A stretch of 40,260 bases of DNA from Perkinsus olseni (Eukaryota; Perkinsozoa; Perkinsida; Perkinsidae). This document shows, piece by piece, positions 1 through 10,770 of the stretch. Location: the NCBI GenBank assembly GCA_013115135.1, contig JABANP010000484.1:1-40260 (forward strand). Direction: 5' to 3'. Under the pieces are notes generated by a model that saw only the letters and a program-made list of their open reading frames with translations, was not told the DNA's origin and ran no database searches. Position numbers and translations under genes: made by a program. How positions within the stretch are numbered: the stretch's first letter is position 1; the number at the start of each line of letters is the position of its first letter.

Positions 1-938
1 TTAGTGCTATAGAGCGCACTAATCCCGGAGAGGAAGACTCCTTGAGTTTTTTGGCCCTCCCGCCACTCCCCTGTAGGGTTTTATCCGTGAGGGGGGAAGA
101 GTAGAGCTTCTGCCGATATCCAGGCTCAGTGAAAGCACCTCCCAACGATCAAGCACTTGCTGAGCCCTTGGATCTCGGTAGTGTGTATGGGTGTATGCGT
201 GTTCGCACGCTCAGCACTCCGGTGCAATGGCAGACGGGCCGGCGTTGTTCCCCTGCGTGGTGTCCTCAACAGAGGCACGTGAGTCAGAGGTTTCACGGCC
301 CATCCCTCCTCATGATGAAGAGGATGAGAAGCTTGCCGGATGATCCGGCACGAGTGCTGTGCAGAGCAGTCTGTCTCACCAGGCGGTCTCCATTTGCTGC
401 CGCTAACAATCGTTGGGCAGTCTGCGCGTACACAGCACTTCCCCCAACGGGAATCCACGTCGGTCGGACCCAAGCGCCGCGAGTTAGAGGATTTAACAGG
501 CTATAGTTTGTGATCCAACGGCTGGTCCGTGGATGCTTGGCTGAGCAGCAGAGCAACGCCAAGCGATACGTAGCGGCTACCCACTGGTGAACAGCTTAGG
601 ATGTGGTTTCCTCGCCGTACTGGAGTGGTCGTCTATCGGTTAGATTTAGATTTCCTGTGTTACTACGTCAGAAATTAGCCCCCAGGGTGCGAGAATACAA
701 CGAGAAATGCGAATCTCGACGCTTCTCCTTCCTCATGCGTGCACCACATTCTTCGAACGACTCCTCAAAACTCATTCAGTGCCCGGGATAATGCGTGTAT
801 ACCAGCCCTGTCCTCTGCAACATAGTCCATCGAGGAGCAGCGGTTGACTCGAGCAACTCGAGTAAGCCCACTATATGCCCTCTAACATTCGAAGAGACGC
901 TCACCACCGGCCAGCACTGTATGTCACGACTGATTTCG
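1..938. other. Intergenic, no gene seen
   Basis: Open frames here are short, overlap on both strands and resemble no protein family. The only structure seen is a 7-bp hairpin with an 8-nt loop at 1-22, an 8-bp stem with 1-nt loop at 334-350 and a 7-bp stem with 3-nt loop at 847-863. Confidence 0.5.
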
Positions 939-1012
939 GCTCTGGTGGCTCAATCGGATAGAGCGTTGGACTTCTAATCTAAAGGCGGCGGGTTCAAGTC
1001 CCGCCCAGAGTA
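939..1012 (+). tRNA. tRNA-Arg (anticodon TCT)
   Basis: A complete cloverleaf can be folded. The acceptor stem GCTCTGG pairs with CCAGAGT (one G-U at the first pair). The D stem is GCTC/GAGC, the anticodon stem TTGGA/TCTAA, and the 7-nt loop CTTCTAA has anticodon TCT at 973-975. The T arm is GCGGG-TTCAAGT-CCCGC, followed by discriminator A at 1012. It reads AGA (Arg) codons. The A and B boxes lie inside the gene, as expected for Pol III. There is no intron and CCA is not encoded. No close T-run terminator is evident downstream. Confidence 0.95.
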
Positions 1013-1751
1013 TATGTTCCAGCACATACAGTAGATCAGAACCGCCTGTTCTAGCTCCTCAACTAGTGCCAGAATGTTTAACTTCGACAGCCGGATTATT
1101 CTACTGCCAGTTCACCTCAGCCTGAGGTGAACTGGCAGCAGAGCAAATCGGCTCATAAGAATAGAAACTCCTTCTTGGGAGTCCACCCACAAGCTACTGA
1201 GCATAATAGACTAGGTGGCCTAGTCTAGGCCACATTGGGGATTCGTTCAAAGGCAGCACTCCCAGGCAAGGAAGTTAGGATTCCTGCTTGAACGCAAGCG
1301 TGGAGCCGCACCGCTCGGCTCCAGAAGTAAGTGTAACCTCACTGGCCCTCAAGTAAGGGTTATCACCCTAGAAGTATCGAAGGCGTAAACAGCTTCAACT
1401 TTCGGGTCACAGTTAACTCAATCCAGCTGAAGCCGAGTCGATCGTAGTGGGTGATTCTCTCTCAAATTGCATTCTTTCGCATCGCGAGATTCACTCATCT
1501 CTGAGAGGGCTCCTCTTTGACTATCCAACCCAAGTTTCAACTTTAAACCCAACAATCATAAATCCTCACAGCAAGTGCTACATGTAACATCATGTAGACT
1601 AACCATCCTGCTGAAGCTCGCCTTCTCACTATTCAAAAAAACGGGGGCTAATTGCCTTCACCCATCCCGTTATGAGCTTTCACTCTCAAAGACGATCTCT
1701 TACCCCTGCTTGGGGACTGATCGGCTTCCTCGCTACCTGAGCAGAATGACC
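1013..1751. other. Intergenic, no gene seen
   Basis: No convincing coding signal. It holds a 17-bp perfect hairpin (1104-1138) and a hairpin at 1207-1227 whose two mirror centres (1217 and 1224) lie 7 nt apart. Confidence 0.5.
1104..1138. repeat. Perfect hairpin, 17-bp stem, 1-nt loop
   Basis: CTGCCAGTTCACCTCAG at 1104-1120 is followed by C and then its exact reverse complement at 1122-1138. The single-base loop rules out a normal pre-miRNA hairpin. No T-run follows that would make it a terminator. Confidence 0.85.
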
Positions 1752-2189
1752 TCACCACCAGATGATATCATGTAGGTAGAGATGAAGCACGAATGAAGTC
1801 TTCATTATGAAGACGACTGTTAACGGGAGTGGATACCGGCTCACTGAATCCTCACAAGCCCGTTCGTTACTTTCCAGATCAATCAAGGTTTCCGGGCGCT
1901 TAGAGCCGCTACCACCATTCCCGACTGGCGAGTTCTCAGAAACATCATCGACGTCTTTAAATTCGCTCGGTCCATGTGGACTCCTGGGATACTTCTCGTC
2001 GTCATCCGAGTCGCTCGAGTCTTGTGAACTCGCCATTTCGGGGTTCCTCGCTACTTGGGTGTAGCTATAGGGCCTGTCCGATCCATTCGGCTTGAGCATA
2101 CCCAACAACCTCTTAAATATGGACGCCTCACCAGGCGTTGTCAGAATGCCGAGGACAGCGAAGGTGCTGAGGATGAAACCAAGACGCAT
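1752..2189 (-). CDS. Small secreted acidic Ser/Asp-rich protein, unknown function
   Basis: The frame encodes 145 aa from the ATG at 2189. I chose this start because it opens directly into a signal peptide (MRLGFILSTFAVLGILTTPGEA, residues 1-22). An upstream in-frame ATG would place 43 residues before it. The mature part has a short basic stretch (FKRLLGML), then an acidic Ser/Asp-rich segment (QDSSDSDDDE) and a Gly/Ser-rich segment, so it looks disordered. The last ~17 residues are hydrophobic and Trp-rich and may be intron read-through. No family is recognised. The N-terminus is like those of the other small secreted proteins in this window, but the body is unrelated to them. Confidence 0.55.
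   Translation of the reverse strand: MRLGFILSTFAVLGILTTPGEASIFKRLLGMLKPNGSDRPYSYTQVARNPEMASSQDSSDSDDDEKYPRSPHGPSEFKDVDDVSENSPVGNGGSGSKRPETLIDLESNERACEDSVSRYPLPLTVVFIMKTSFVLHLYLHDIIWW
1793..1812. repeat. 20-bp mirror triplet
   Basis: ATGAAG-T-CTTCAT-T-ATGAAG; mirror centres at 1799 and 1806. Confidence 0.8.
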
Positions 2190-2489
2190 TATGAAAAGTC
2201 TGATCAGAGCGGGCGGGGTGAGTTGGGAAATGTATTTTTGCGCGTGATCGTTGAGCGTGGGCGCGCGAAGAACTCCGTGACCGACATGTTTCCGACCAGC
2301 GAAGTCCTCTGGTTTCATCAGGATGCTCCATGATTAGCACTGCTAATCAAGGCAGCTGAATCTAGGCGCAGCCTCCTCAGCTCAAGTTCCCATTTACTTC
2401 CACTATTCAACAACCTTCTCCATCACTGGGTGTCTTACGCTTTCCCTGCAGATGCCCCAGAACGACTTACTGTCGAACTGAAAGAGGTG
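2190..2489. other. Intergenic upstream of the secreted protein
   Basis: No gene is seen. It must contain the promoter of the minus-strand gene ending at 2189. A 7-bp hairpin with 3-nt loop lies at 2332-2348. Confidence 0.4.
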
Positions 2490-3410
2490 CTCAACAACAA
2501 CTCGCTAATGTGATGATATCATCCTCGACCCCCATATAGGCTACGGCAACGGCCCTATCCGCCAATTTGCTGATGTCTCAACAACAACAACAACTCGCTA
2601 ATGTGATGATATCATCCTCGACCCCCATATAGGCTACGGCAACGGCAACCCTATCCGCCAATTTGCTGATGTCTCAACAACAACAACAACTCGCTAATGT
2701 GATGATATCATCCTCGACCCCCATATAGGCTACGGCAACGGCCCTATCCGCCAATTTGCTGATGTCTCAACAACAACAACAACTCGCTAATGTGATGATA
2801 TCATCCTCGACCCCCATATAGGCTACGGCAACGGCCCTATCCGCCAATTTGCTGATGTCTCAACAACAACAACAACTCGCTAATGTGATGATATCATCCT
2901 CGACCCCCCATATAGGCTACGGCAACGGCCCTATCCGCCAATTTGCTGATGTCTCAACAACAACAACAACTCGCTAATGTGATGATATCATCCTCGACCC
3001 CCCATATAGGCTACGGCAACGGCAACCCTATCCGCCAATTTGCTGATGTCTCAACAACAACAACAACTCGCTAATGTGATGATATCATCCTCGACCCCCA
3101 TATAGGCTACGGCAACGGCCCTATCCGCCAATTTGCTGATGTCTCAACAACAACAACTCGCTAATGTGATGATATCATCCTCGACCCCCATATAGGCTAC
3201 GGCAACGGCCCTATCCGCCAATTTGCTGATGTCTCAACAACAACAACTCGCTAATGTGATGATATCATCCTCGACCCCCATATAGGCTACGGCTACGGCA
3301 ACCCTATCCGCCAATTTGCTGATGTCTCAACAACAACAACAACTCGCTAATGTGATGATATCATCCTCGACCCCCATATAGGCAACGGCAACGGCCCTAT
3401 CCGCCTAACA
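2490..3410. repeat. Tandem satellite, about 10 units of 93-97 bp
   Basis: The unit runs from ACTCGCTAATGTGATGATAT through a conserved GACCCCCATATAGGC segment to CGCCAATTTGCTGATGTC, joined by a (CAA)n linker. Ten copies of the GATGATATCATC core (itself a 12-bp palindrome) occur, near 2511, 2603, 2700, 2794, 2885, 2980, 3076, 3168, 3257 and 3352. Units differ by CAA number, by ACGGC/ACGGCAAC length and by one C in the C-run. Stops close every frame, so it is not a coding repeat. The last unit is degraded and runs into unique DNA. Confidence 0.95.
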
Positions 3411-3829
3411 GGCTCCTGACTGGTATAGTTATATATGGGTTTCCATGGTGACTTGAGTGTGAACATTCTTCTCTCTTCTTTTCTGTTCCCCCGCAGCCCA
3501 CTCCCTTCAGTCGAGCGCCGTGACGACCCCCGCAAGACGTTACTGCTGCATCCTTGCTCAGTCAACGAGCCATCCCTCAGCAGTCACTGTTAAGCTGACC
3601 CCACAAATTGTGAAGCCAGCTCTACAGCGGGCGGCCCACTGTGGGCCACAATTTGCGGGCCACAATTGCCATATTCCATGAGGCCCTGTTCTGCAGGGAA
3701 TTGTTACTTGGAAGTGATGGGAAGAAAGAATAGTTGTGATTGTTGAACAATCATCGTTCCTGGGAACCATTTTCAGGGAATCGTGCGAAGCCGAAGGCTT
3801 CACAACTTTTAGTAGTAGACCACGGATCG

Positions 3830-3849
3830 CGCCAAATTGGCGCCGCCAA
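3830..3849. repeat. 20-bp mirror triplet
   Basis: CGCCAA-A-TTGGCG-C-CGCCAA; centres at 3836 and 3843. Confidence 0.8.
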
Positions 3850-3893
3850 TGCGGATGCTTTTCCGACATTTTTTAGAACTCACGCTTAAATCG

Positions 3894-3913
3894 AGTGGAC
3901 TCCACTCAGTGGA
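3894..3913. repeat. 20-bp mirror triplet
   Basis: AGTGGA-C-TCCACT-C-AGTGGA; centres at 3900 and 3907. Confidence 0.8.
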
Positions 3914-4204
3914 GTGTGTATCGACGGGCGCATCTTTTCGAGTTGAACCGTGTTTTGGTCCTCGGTCCGTCCTTCCGCACTTCGGAATTTGAACCGTGAC
4001 GGCTTCTTCCCCGGAAATCCCCGGGATTCTTGCCGGGAAGCGGGAACAGGGGAACAATGGTTGATTGTTCCCGTCAGTGTCCAGCCGAAGTGTCTTCGTC
4101 TCTGTGAGAAGAAGTGGCGTTGCCGGCTAGGGCCGCTGGTCTTGAAACGTATCCTGTCGGTCAATCCGTTCGTATCAGCGATTCATGATCTTCCGCTGAC
4201 TCAG

Positions 4205-5333
4205 GTTGGATCGGCTTTCGTCATTCTACCCGATTCACATCTGGTCGAGAATCTGCCTCCCCGTGAACCTCTAGTCCTCAACTTAGTGACGGCTTTCAGC
4301 CTGTCGATTTGGACCTCGTCGGACGTGCCTACCTTGCTGCCTTACCTTAGTGCTATCAGAGGTATTGAAGGGTCAAATCGTGAGTGGGTGAGGTCCTAGG
4401 GCACGCTCATCATCAGATTGGCACTTCTCCCAGAGGAGTCTTCGAAGAAAACCCTGCGTTTTCAGGTTCTACCGATCGTCGGATAACTTTGACTATCATC
4501 ATCTGTCTAACCCTGTCGGTGGTGTATGTATACATTATTGGTTTGGCTGGGATGCAAATCTGTGATGGAGTATGTAAAGACTTTTATCCGGCGAGCCTCG
4601 CTGGTAAGGGTAGTAAGCCGTCTGAGGATTCAGCTCGTCACTCGTCAGGCTTCCCTCCGGCTGCTCTACCCCCGTGGTTGGTCTATTGCATGTACGCTTT
4701 CATACTTCTGAGAATGTTCGTCCTCCTACCTATCTTAACGGTGCCGCTGATGGTTGCTTGCGAGACCGTGGTTGGACGTCTTCTGGTGGGAAAATGACGC
4801 CTCGTAGGCTGGCCTTCGCCCGTGTTTTCGACAAACCCCGGGTGATAGCCCGGGAAGGCAGACCGCTGTCGTCCATCCGTGTCATCGACCGTTTAACTAT
4901 CTTCATTCGTGTGCAGTCTGTGATGCTTTCAGAGTTGTACAAGAGTAACGTCGAAATTGAGCAGCCTGAAGGGTTGGAGGCTCGCTGTTAGATGTCTACT
5001 CATAGTTGTGGCTGCTCTAGGAGCGATTCTCGTTAAAAGAGAGCTGGCATATTTCCAGGCGATTGCCTCGACTCTCTTAACTTCATGTGGGTGAGCACAT
5101 CTAATTGGCCCCGATCCCCCGAGCTCCTGGCCGGTCATACCGTCATTCTCTCAGGTTCATTATACCTATGCCCATTATGGTTCTATGCTTATGTGATGCG
5201 TCCAGCTGGTATCAAGTTGTGGGCTGTCTATGTGTCCGGGTTCTTAGTGGCCGCATTCGTAGTTGTGGGCACATACACCTCGATCACGGGCATCATATCG
5301 GGCTCACCCGTTGCTTCGACAGAGAGTTTGTGA
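4205..5333 (+). pseudogene. AAAP-type amino-acid permease copy A, 5'-truncated (exons 6-9)
   Basis: Only the C-terminal half of the transporter family remains. Exons are 6: 4205-4361, 7: 4466-4785, 8: 4933-5086, 9: 5155-5333. All four are open and keep the phases of the intact copy at 7742-9796. Exon 7 is one codon shorter. The exon-8 donor is GTGGGT rather than GTGAGT, with a possible GTGAGC four bases on. The product keeps the segment ending YVYIIGLAGM, the hydrophobic helix before GRLLV, and the C-terminal pair ending GTYTSI. Exons 1-5 (start codon and first permease helices) are absent, so a functional transporter is unlikely unless a new 5' end is used. The 3' half of intron 8 is identical to copy B, pointing to recent conversion. 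Confidence 0.75.
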
Positions 5334-5467
5334 ATATTTGATCAGTGGAAGAGCCCAGTAGGCTTCGCCTCTCTATTTTAGCCATTGTATTCCTTCTTCG
5401 GTGAACTCGTTCCGAGCGGCAATGCCGCTGCGGCATTTTCAGGCCTCCATCGCGCCTCGAACCGTGG

Positions 5468-6143
5468 ATGAGATTTTCTATAATAGACGTATTCTTGTGT
5501 TCTGGGATGATCCTGATAGCGATCATCGTTATCGCTCAGCTGCCACTTTTTCGTCGAGGGTCACTGTTTTCGCCATATGGGATGGTGCCACCATCATGGT
5601 GGAAAGTTTCTACTAGAAACTGTGACATTTCACTCGGAACTGACAGTAACTTACCGTTTCACAATATATTGATGACGGCCGGTGTATCCCTTGACGATGA
5701 TGATCTCGGTACTATATTTACAACTTGTAAATTTCATTTAAAATGTAAATCACAAGTGCGGCTGATGGCGATGAAACCAACGGTGAAGGTGTTGGAGTTA
5801 CTTCGCGTGAGTCTGAGGATATTACGAATTTTTGCTCCGTACCATTGTCACAACCAGATAGGTCGACGTTTGCTGCTCCTGTTGATCCTATTATTCGTGC
5901 AATATATCAGAATGAGTAGTATGGCATTACTACGCACGAGCCTAATAATGGTTCTCATCATTTCGCTGCTGGAAGTCTGCCAATGGATGGATCAATCGCT
6001 CTTCCCATCTGTTCTTCGTTTTCACTGGCATAGGATTCGTTTCTGATTTCTTGGAGGACGGCATCCTTGTACGTCTTGTTATTATTGGAGGGACTGTTAT
6101 CTCCTTGATTACTCATTGGAAAACAACCAGCGGAAGAAAATAA
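5468..6143 (+). CDS. Possible multi-exon membrane protein, unknown; exon structure unresolved
   Basis: Three frames carry protein-like stretches that no single frame joins. The first (from 5468) has an N-terminal hydrophobic helix (MRFSIIDVFLCSGMILIAII) and a polar segment ending near LDDDDLGTIFTT. The second (about 5757-5915) is acidic and Ser/Thr-rich (ADGDETNGEGVGV). The third (about 5960-6143) ends in a second hydrophobic helix (LVRLVIIGGTVISLI) and stops at TAA 6141-6143. This fits a short-intron gene like its neighbours, but I could not place GT-AG junctions that link all three. It may also be decayed. No family is recognised. It lies just downstream of transporter copy A on the same strand. 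Confidence 0.35.
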
Positions 6144-6162
6144 ACCTTATAAGTAATAATGC

Positions 6163-6240
6163 CATGGCTCGGGGTCGAACCCGGAGCCTCCATCGGCGCA
6201 CCGAGCACGTAGTGCTACAGATTGTGATGTCAGACGGTGT
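6163..6240 (-). repeat. tRNA-derived SINE-like remnant
   Basis: On the minus strand CTCCGGGTTCGACCCCGAG is a good Pol III B box (GTTCGANNC type). It is preceded by a tRNA-like GTAGC...GATGGAGGC stretch. No complete cloverleaf or matching acceptor stem can be folded. A related sequence (GGAGGCGCCGG then GATCGATCC) lies at 14060-14131. Confidence 0.35.
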
Positions 6241-7741
6241 TTAGTAGATTAAGTCCTCCGTTAGTAGTTGTTAGCAGTTCGTGAATTATACTTTGTTTCA
6301 CACCGTGAGACGAAAAAGGAAGAGCCCCAAAAAGCCATCTTTCCTTTTCGGAGGAGGCTCTTCCCTCGTTCAGTTCTGCCCTTACGCATGTGATGGAGTT
6401 GAGGTGCTCAGAAATGTTCGCTTCACTCTTGATGACGATAATGACGATGAATAGTGACTCCGCTCGTTGGTATAACTTTGTCGTTTTCGCTTTAGCTGTA
6501 CCTTCCCGTCTTCACGGGACGCCGGATGTGGTTCTGCGGGTGTAGAACTATGGAACCTAAGTTCACCTTGGCGCTAGTTGATGATTGCAATAGTAGAATT
6601 CAGGAGCAGAATCTCAGAATTTCAGTCTACGGTTGTTTGTAGTTGCCTAACGGTTGGCAACACCCTGCCAACGGCCAATGCTCTCTCTCCTCAATCCAAC
6701 ATCTGCTTGGCAGAAACGCCCCACCCAAGTAGATCCGTAATCTCTCGCAGTTACAACGGCAAGGCTGAGCATTGAAGGCTCCCGTAGAGGCCCCACAGTG
6801 CAGTTTCATGTGTGCGCTACCATGGTCGTGGTAGGTTGCGGTGAGCGCACGTACGACCGTGCACGCGTGGACTTGTCTCTCTCGAAGATCACCACGCTCC
6901 GGTGTGGGCAGGAATCTCACAGCGGCCGTGATGACAAGGCAAGACTCTTGCCGCAAGAGGCAGCCGAGAAGGCTGAGCCGACCCGGTGATATTGACCTGT
7001 GACTGCGGTGGAGCCTCGTTGCGGCGCTCTAGCCCGACAGTTCTGGAGGGTGAATGGTGAATCTCTGACGAAAGCATGGCGAGCTTTGCACTGCGCATCA
7101 TTCACACTTCGATGATGAGTCAGTCACTACAACTGAGTCGAAGGTAGACGGACGACACTGTGTGTCTGCCGCAGAATCTCAACCTCAGCTTGACGTTAAT
7201 AGCTACTTTGTGACGAATGTGTTCCGAACAGATGACAGTAAGCAAAAATCTCGTAACTGGCAGAATCCGGGGCGCACATCGCGTGCTGTCCCTTGTGATC
7301 AGCACGCTTATCCGAGAGATGAAGCTCTCATCATGACAGGCATTATCTATCAGCGGAGCGGTACCGGCAGTGGGCAGTTTGGTCTCAGTCTGAGTAGCAT
7401 CGGTGTTATCTGACGATCGGTAACGATGCAATAAGTGCCATGGCACCGTTTTCATTCACTTGGTTATCTAGGGCGCGCTAAAACGTCTCTGTGGCGTCTG
7501 ATCCGACTGCACCAACGCGGCATCGAGCTTCGAATCCCTGACGTGGTGCTGCTGCAGAGTGTTGATTGCCACTCTTCATGAGGGCTAGCAGCGTCGGTTA
7601 GGGAACCTCAATGGCTAGATTCACCACAGATATTCTGTTCTGTGATTTGATGTTCCTGTGTTCAACTTAACCTCTTTTTATGCACCTTCGAGTTCGGGAA
7701 TGCATACCTCTCTCTCAACGGTTAGTCAGCGGGATTTTTCA
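6241..7741. other. Intergenic between transporter copies A and B
   Basis: No supported gene. A compound hairpin at 6314-6364 has arms GGAAGAGCC/GGCTCTTCC with an inner pairing. The promoter of copy B should lie in the last few hundred bases. An ATG at 7658 is in frame with exon 1 of copy B, but the sequence between 7658 and 7742 is not shared with other copies. Confidence 0.45.
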
Positions 7742-9796
7742 ATGAGGGCCCCCTCAGTCAAGGTGTATGACGATACCGACTCGTCGTCGCGCCTCGATGT
7801 AAATAATGGCAGCGGAGCGGTATGTGAGGAGATGGAGAGAGGCATTAGCCTCAGGTGAGCTGGATGTGGTCGATCTAAGGGCACATGCTGAATTCCTGAA
7901 TACTTTTCAGGACCTTTTTCGCTACTTGCTGTAACACCTTTATTTCTCAAGCCCTCTCCGTACCGTTTATGTTCACTACCGCTGGCTGGGTGTCGTTCGT
8001 CACGCAAGCGTTGGCTGCGTCCTTCGCATTCATTGGCATTCAGATGATCAGAGCCACCCTTAATAATGAGAAGGTGATCCCTTCGTCGCTTTCCCTGCGG
8101 CCCTGTATGCAAGACCTCCGGTGTTACTTCAGGTAAAGCAATACGCCGAAGAGAGAGGCGTGCCGGCTTTCGAAAGGGAGTACACATTTCTGGGCGAATT
8201 CTGTGGAGGAGATTTTGGGCGAGGCGCGATAACCCTGGTAGGGAGCGCGGGGCGTTCCACGTCGATTTGTGCGCGGTGGTCATTCACCAGCTTTCTGGTC
8301 GTTGCACGCGGTTACATGAGTACTACAAAGTATTACATGAGTTCGCGGCTGAGTACTAGGGAGGCCAAGCAACGGGCTTTGTATCCCTCTCAGTTAATAC
8401 TCTTTGACTACTTTTTCATCCTGGTCACGAACCTCAGTGCGATTGGGATATGCGCCGCCCTCATCGCACCAGCAGTCAGTGGTGAGCATCGCTCAACACC
8501 GACACTAATTGGTGACGATGAGTTGTTCTTTTTCAGCTGATGTTTGGATTATTATTTTCTCGGCAATAACGCTGATCATGATCCTGGTACCGTGGCTGAG
8601 GGAGATATCAGCCGTCATGGGTGTACTCGCTGTTGTCGGCATACTCGGGAGTATGGCAGCTTGGGTGAGTTTCAGCCTACCTTGATTTGCAGTTCGTTGA
8701 GGTGAAGTTAGCTCAGGTTGGATCTGCTTCCGCTATCCTACCCGATTCACATTTGATTGACAATCTGACGGCCCGTGAGCCTCTTTTTGTTAACCTAGTC
8801 ACGGCGTTCAGCCTGTCGATGTGGACCTCGGCTGACGTACCGACCTTGCCGCCTTACCTCGGCACCGTCAAGGGTAATGGGGCGCCTAGCAGAGCTGGGT
8901 CGTTCATAGTCTTTTCTGAGTCCGACGAAATAACGGCTGCTTTCTCAAAGAGTGGAGCCTCCGGAAGAAGACCCGTTGTGTTCAGGTTCCACCGATCGTC
9001 GTATAACTTTGACAATTATCATCTGTTTAACCCTGTCGGTGGTGTATGTATACATTATTGGTTTGGCTGGGATGCAAATCTGTGATGGAGTATGTAAAGA
9101 CTTTTATCCGGCGAGCCTCGCTGGTAAGGGTAGTAAATCGTCTGAGGGTTCAGCACGCCGCCTCTCGTCAGGATTTTCTCCGGCTGCTCTACCCCCATGG
9201 TTGGTCTATTGCATGTATGCCTTCATTCTCCTGAGAATGTTTGCCGTATTGCCGATCATAATGGTGCCGCTGATGGTTGCCTGCGAGACCGTGGTCGGAC
9301 GCCTTTTGGTAGGACCCGTTCGAGGTGCCAGACTGGCGCTGCCAGTGGCCCGTTCGTGTGTCTCTTGTTTCGCGCAGGAGCTGTGGGCCACTCCTTGTGA
9401 TGCTCTCAGACTTCAACTAGGATAACGTCGAAGATAAGCAGAATGAAGGGTTGGAGACTCGCCGTTAGATGTCTACTCGTCGTTGCGGCCGCACTAGGAG
9501 CAGCTCTGGCGAAGAAGAAGCTCGCCTACTCCCAAGCGATAGCGTCAGTCCTGTTGACCTCATGTGAGTCACTCCCAGCCAGTGAGCTGATCAGATGAGA
9601 CCGATCCCCCGAGCTCCTGGCCGGTCATACCGTCATTCTCTCAGGTTCATTATACCTATGCCCATTATGGTTCTATGCTTATGTGATGCGTCCAGCTGGT
9701 ATCAAGTTGTGGGCTGTCTATGTGTCCGGGGTCTTAGTGGCCGCTTTCGTAGTTGTGGGCACATACACCTCGATCACGGGCATTATATCGGGCTAG
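7742..9796 (+). CDS. AAAP-type amino-acid permease copy B, intact, nine exons
   Basis: Probable multi-pass proton-coupled amino-acid transporter (Aa_trans-like). Exons: 7742-7854, 7911-8073, 8133-8237, 8394-8481, 8537-8664, 8717-8873, 8986-9308, 9410-9563, 9645-9796; all introns are GT-AG. The spliced length is 1383 nt, 460 aa, usual for the family. Residues 50-64 read SQALSVPFMFTTAGW, matching the first helix of AAAP proteins (small residue, L-x-x-P-x-x-F, then A-G-W). Further hydrophobic segments lie near residues 130-155, 158-198, 255-275, 310-345, 370-385 and 413-455. The C-terminus carries GTYTSI as in AAAP last helices. I chose the ATG at 7742 because other copies start there (M-x-A-P). 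It stops nine residues earlier than the other copies because TCG became TAG at 9794. Exon 6 could instead start at 8693, but the CTCAG acceptor at 8716 is the one shared by all copies. Confidence 0.85.
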
Positions 9797-10032
9797 CCCG
9801 ACGCTGTCAGTAGAAGCTTGCTTTGTTATGGCTGTTACCTCCTTTATATATTCCCGACTTTCTCATTAATTTCATTGGCTGATCCGCTTCATCATATCCT
9901 TCTCGGCCGTTTTCTCGCGAGTGGCTGAGCGCCACCAGCAGTCTCGATGCCGCCTCGCCTTTGCTGATCGTGAAGGATGCTTTCTACGTTCAATCCGTAA
10001 TGGATTATCCATTGTTGCGTTGCCACAGTACG

Positions 10033-10052
10033 TTGAAATTTTCAATTTGAAA
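10033..10052. repeat. 20-bp mirror triplet
   Basis: TTGAAA-T-TTTCAA-T-TTGAAA; centres at 10039 and 10046. Confidence 0.8.
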
Positions 10053-10461
10053 AAGTTCTAAACGGTCATACCGACCCTTGATAGCGCAACCACCAACGGC
10101 CCAATGATCATGACATCGAAAGTGTGAGGTACCGACTTTGTGGGTTATCTATAAGGACCACATCAGCGCTTGGATGAAAACTCCGACGCGAGTTTCGCCC
10201 TTTACCACGCAGGAGCGTGTCGGGTCTTACGCGATGAACCCGACCCAAAGATGTACTGCAACTCGGAGACAACCAAACGAATAGATAGTGCCCAAGGCGA
10301 CACGTTCCACCGGAGCTATACGATACGTCAGCAAACCACGCCAGAGAACTCAGACAGACAGCAACGTCTGATTAACAAGATGTAATCGATCTAGCGGAGC
10401 TTAGCCTGGAGCACTCGTCCCGCAATTGTGCAGCGCTGTCCCGATTCCGGCCTGTACTCGA

Positions 10462-10481
10462 CAGCGTGACGCTGTCAGCGT
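10462..10481. repeat. 20-bp mirror triplet
   Basis: CAGCGT-G-ACGCTG-T-CAGCGT; centres at 10468 and 10475. The outer flanks extend both pairings to 8 bp. Confidence 0.8.
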
Positions 10482-10717
10482 CACAAGCGGTGAAACTGCG
10501 TTTACGATCTCGCTAACTCGCGAACCAGACAGGGGAAAGCGACGCAAGCAAGCAAGCTTCACAGACAGAGGGGCGTGACCATCCCAGAGGATGAAGAGCC
10601 ACGAAGGCTGACCCCCTGGGCCCAGCAGGGACGGGTTGGGTTTGAAAGCCGCCCAGCCGAGCGTCCGAGATTCTCAACATAGCCAGGTCCATAGGGACTA
10701 GCGACATGAACACGTGG

Positions 10718-10770
10718 GCGCCTCACAGTGAGGCGCAGTGACGCAGTGAGGCCCTCACTGCGTCACTGCG
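10718..10770. repeat. Compound zigzag palindrome
   Basis: GCGCCTCA-CAG-TGAGGCGC (10718-10736) overlaps a perfect 18-bp stem with 1-nt loop: 10734-10751 pairs with 10753-10770 around C10752. The same short words alternate in orientation four times. Confidence 0.85.

Larger units (their letters stand above)
3411..4204. other. Non-coding, abuts truncated transporter copy
   Basis: No homologue of transporter exons 1-5 is found here. Open frames on both strands look spurious. The segment is rich in short palindromes: mirror triplets at 3830-3849 and 3894-3913, and a 9-bp stem with 5-nt loop at 4050-4072. Similarity to the transporter begins abruptly at the exon-6 acceptor. Confidence 0.5.

Noticed and set aside
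601..720. tRNA-like A-box stretch (GGTCGTCTATCGGTTAGA)
   Set aside because: No anticodon stem, T arm or acceptor stem can be paired with it.
2490..3410. Possible CRISPR array
   Set aside because: Units are tandem copies along their whole length with no unique spacers, and the window is eukaryotic. It is a satellite.
4010..4100. LTR of a retrotransposon next to copy A
   Set aside because: No second copy, no TG...CA ends and no target duplication could be found.
7490..7560. Possible tRNA (TTCGAATCC block)
   Set aside because: Only a T-loop-like word is present; no cloverleaf on either strand.
8693..8716. Exon 6 of copy B starting at 8693 (28-nt intron 5)
   Set aside because: In frame, but the 24 extra bases are absent from copies A and C, whose similarity begins at the CTCAG acceptor; a 52-nt intron fits the other intron sizes better.
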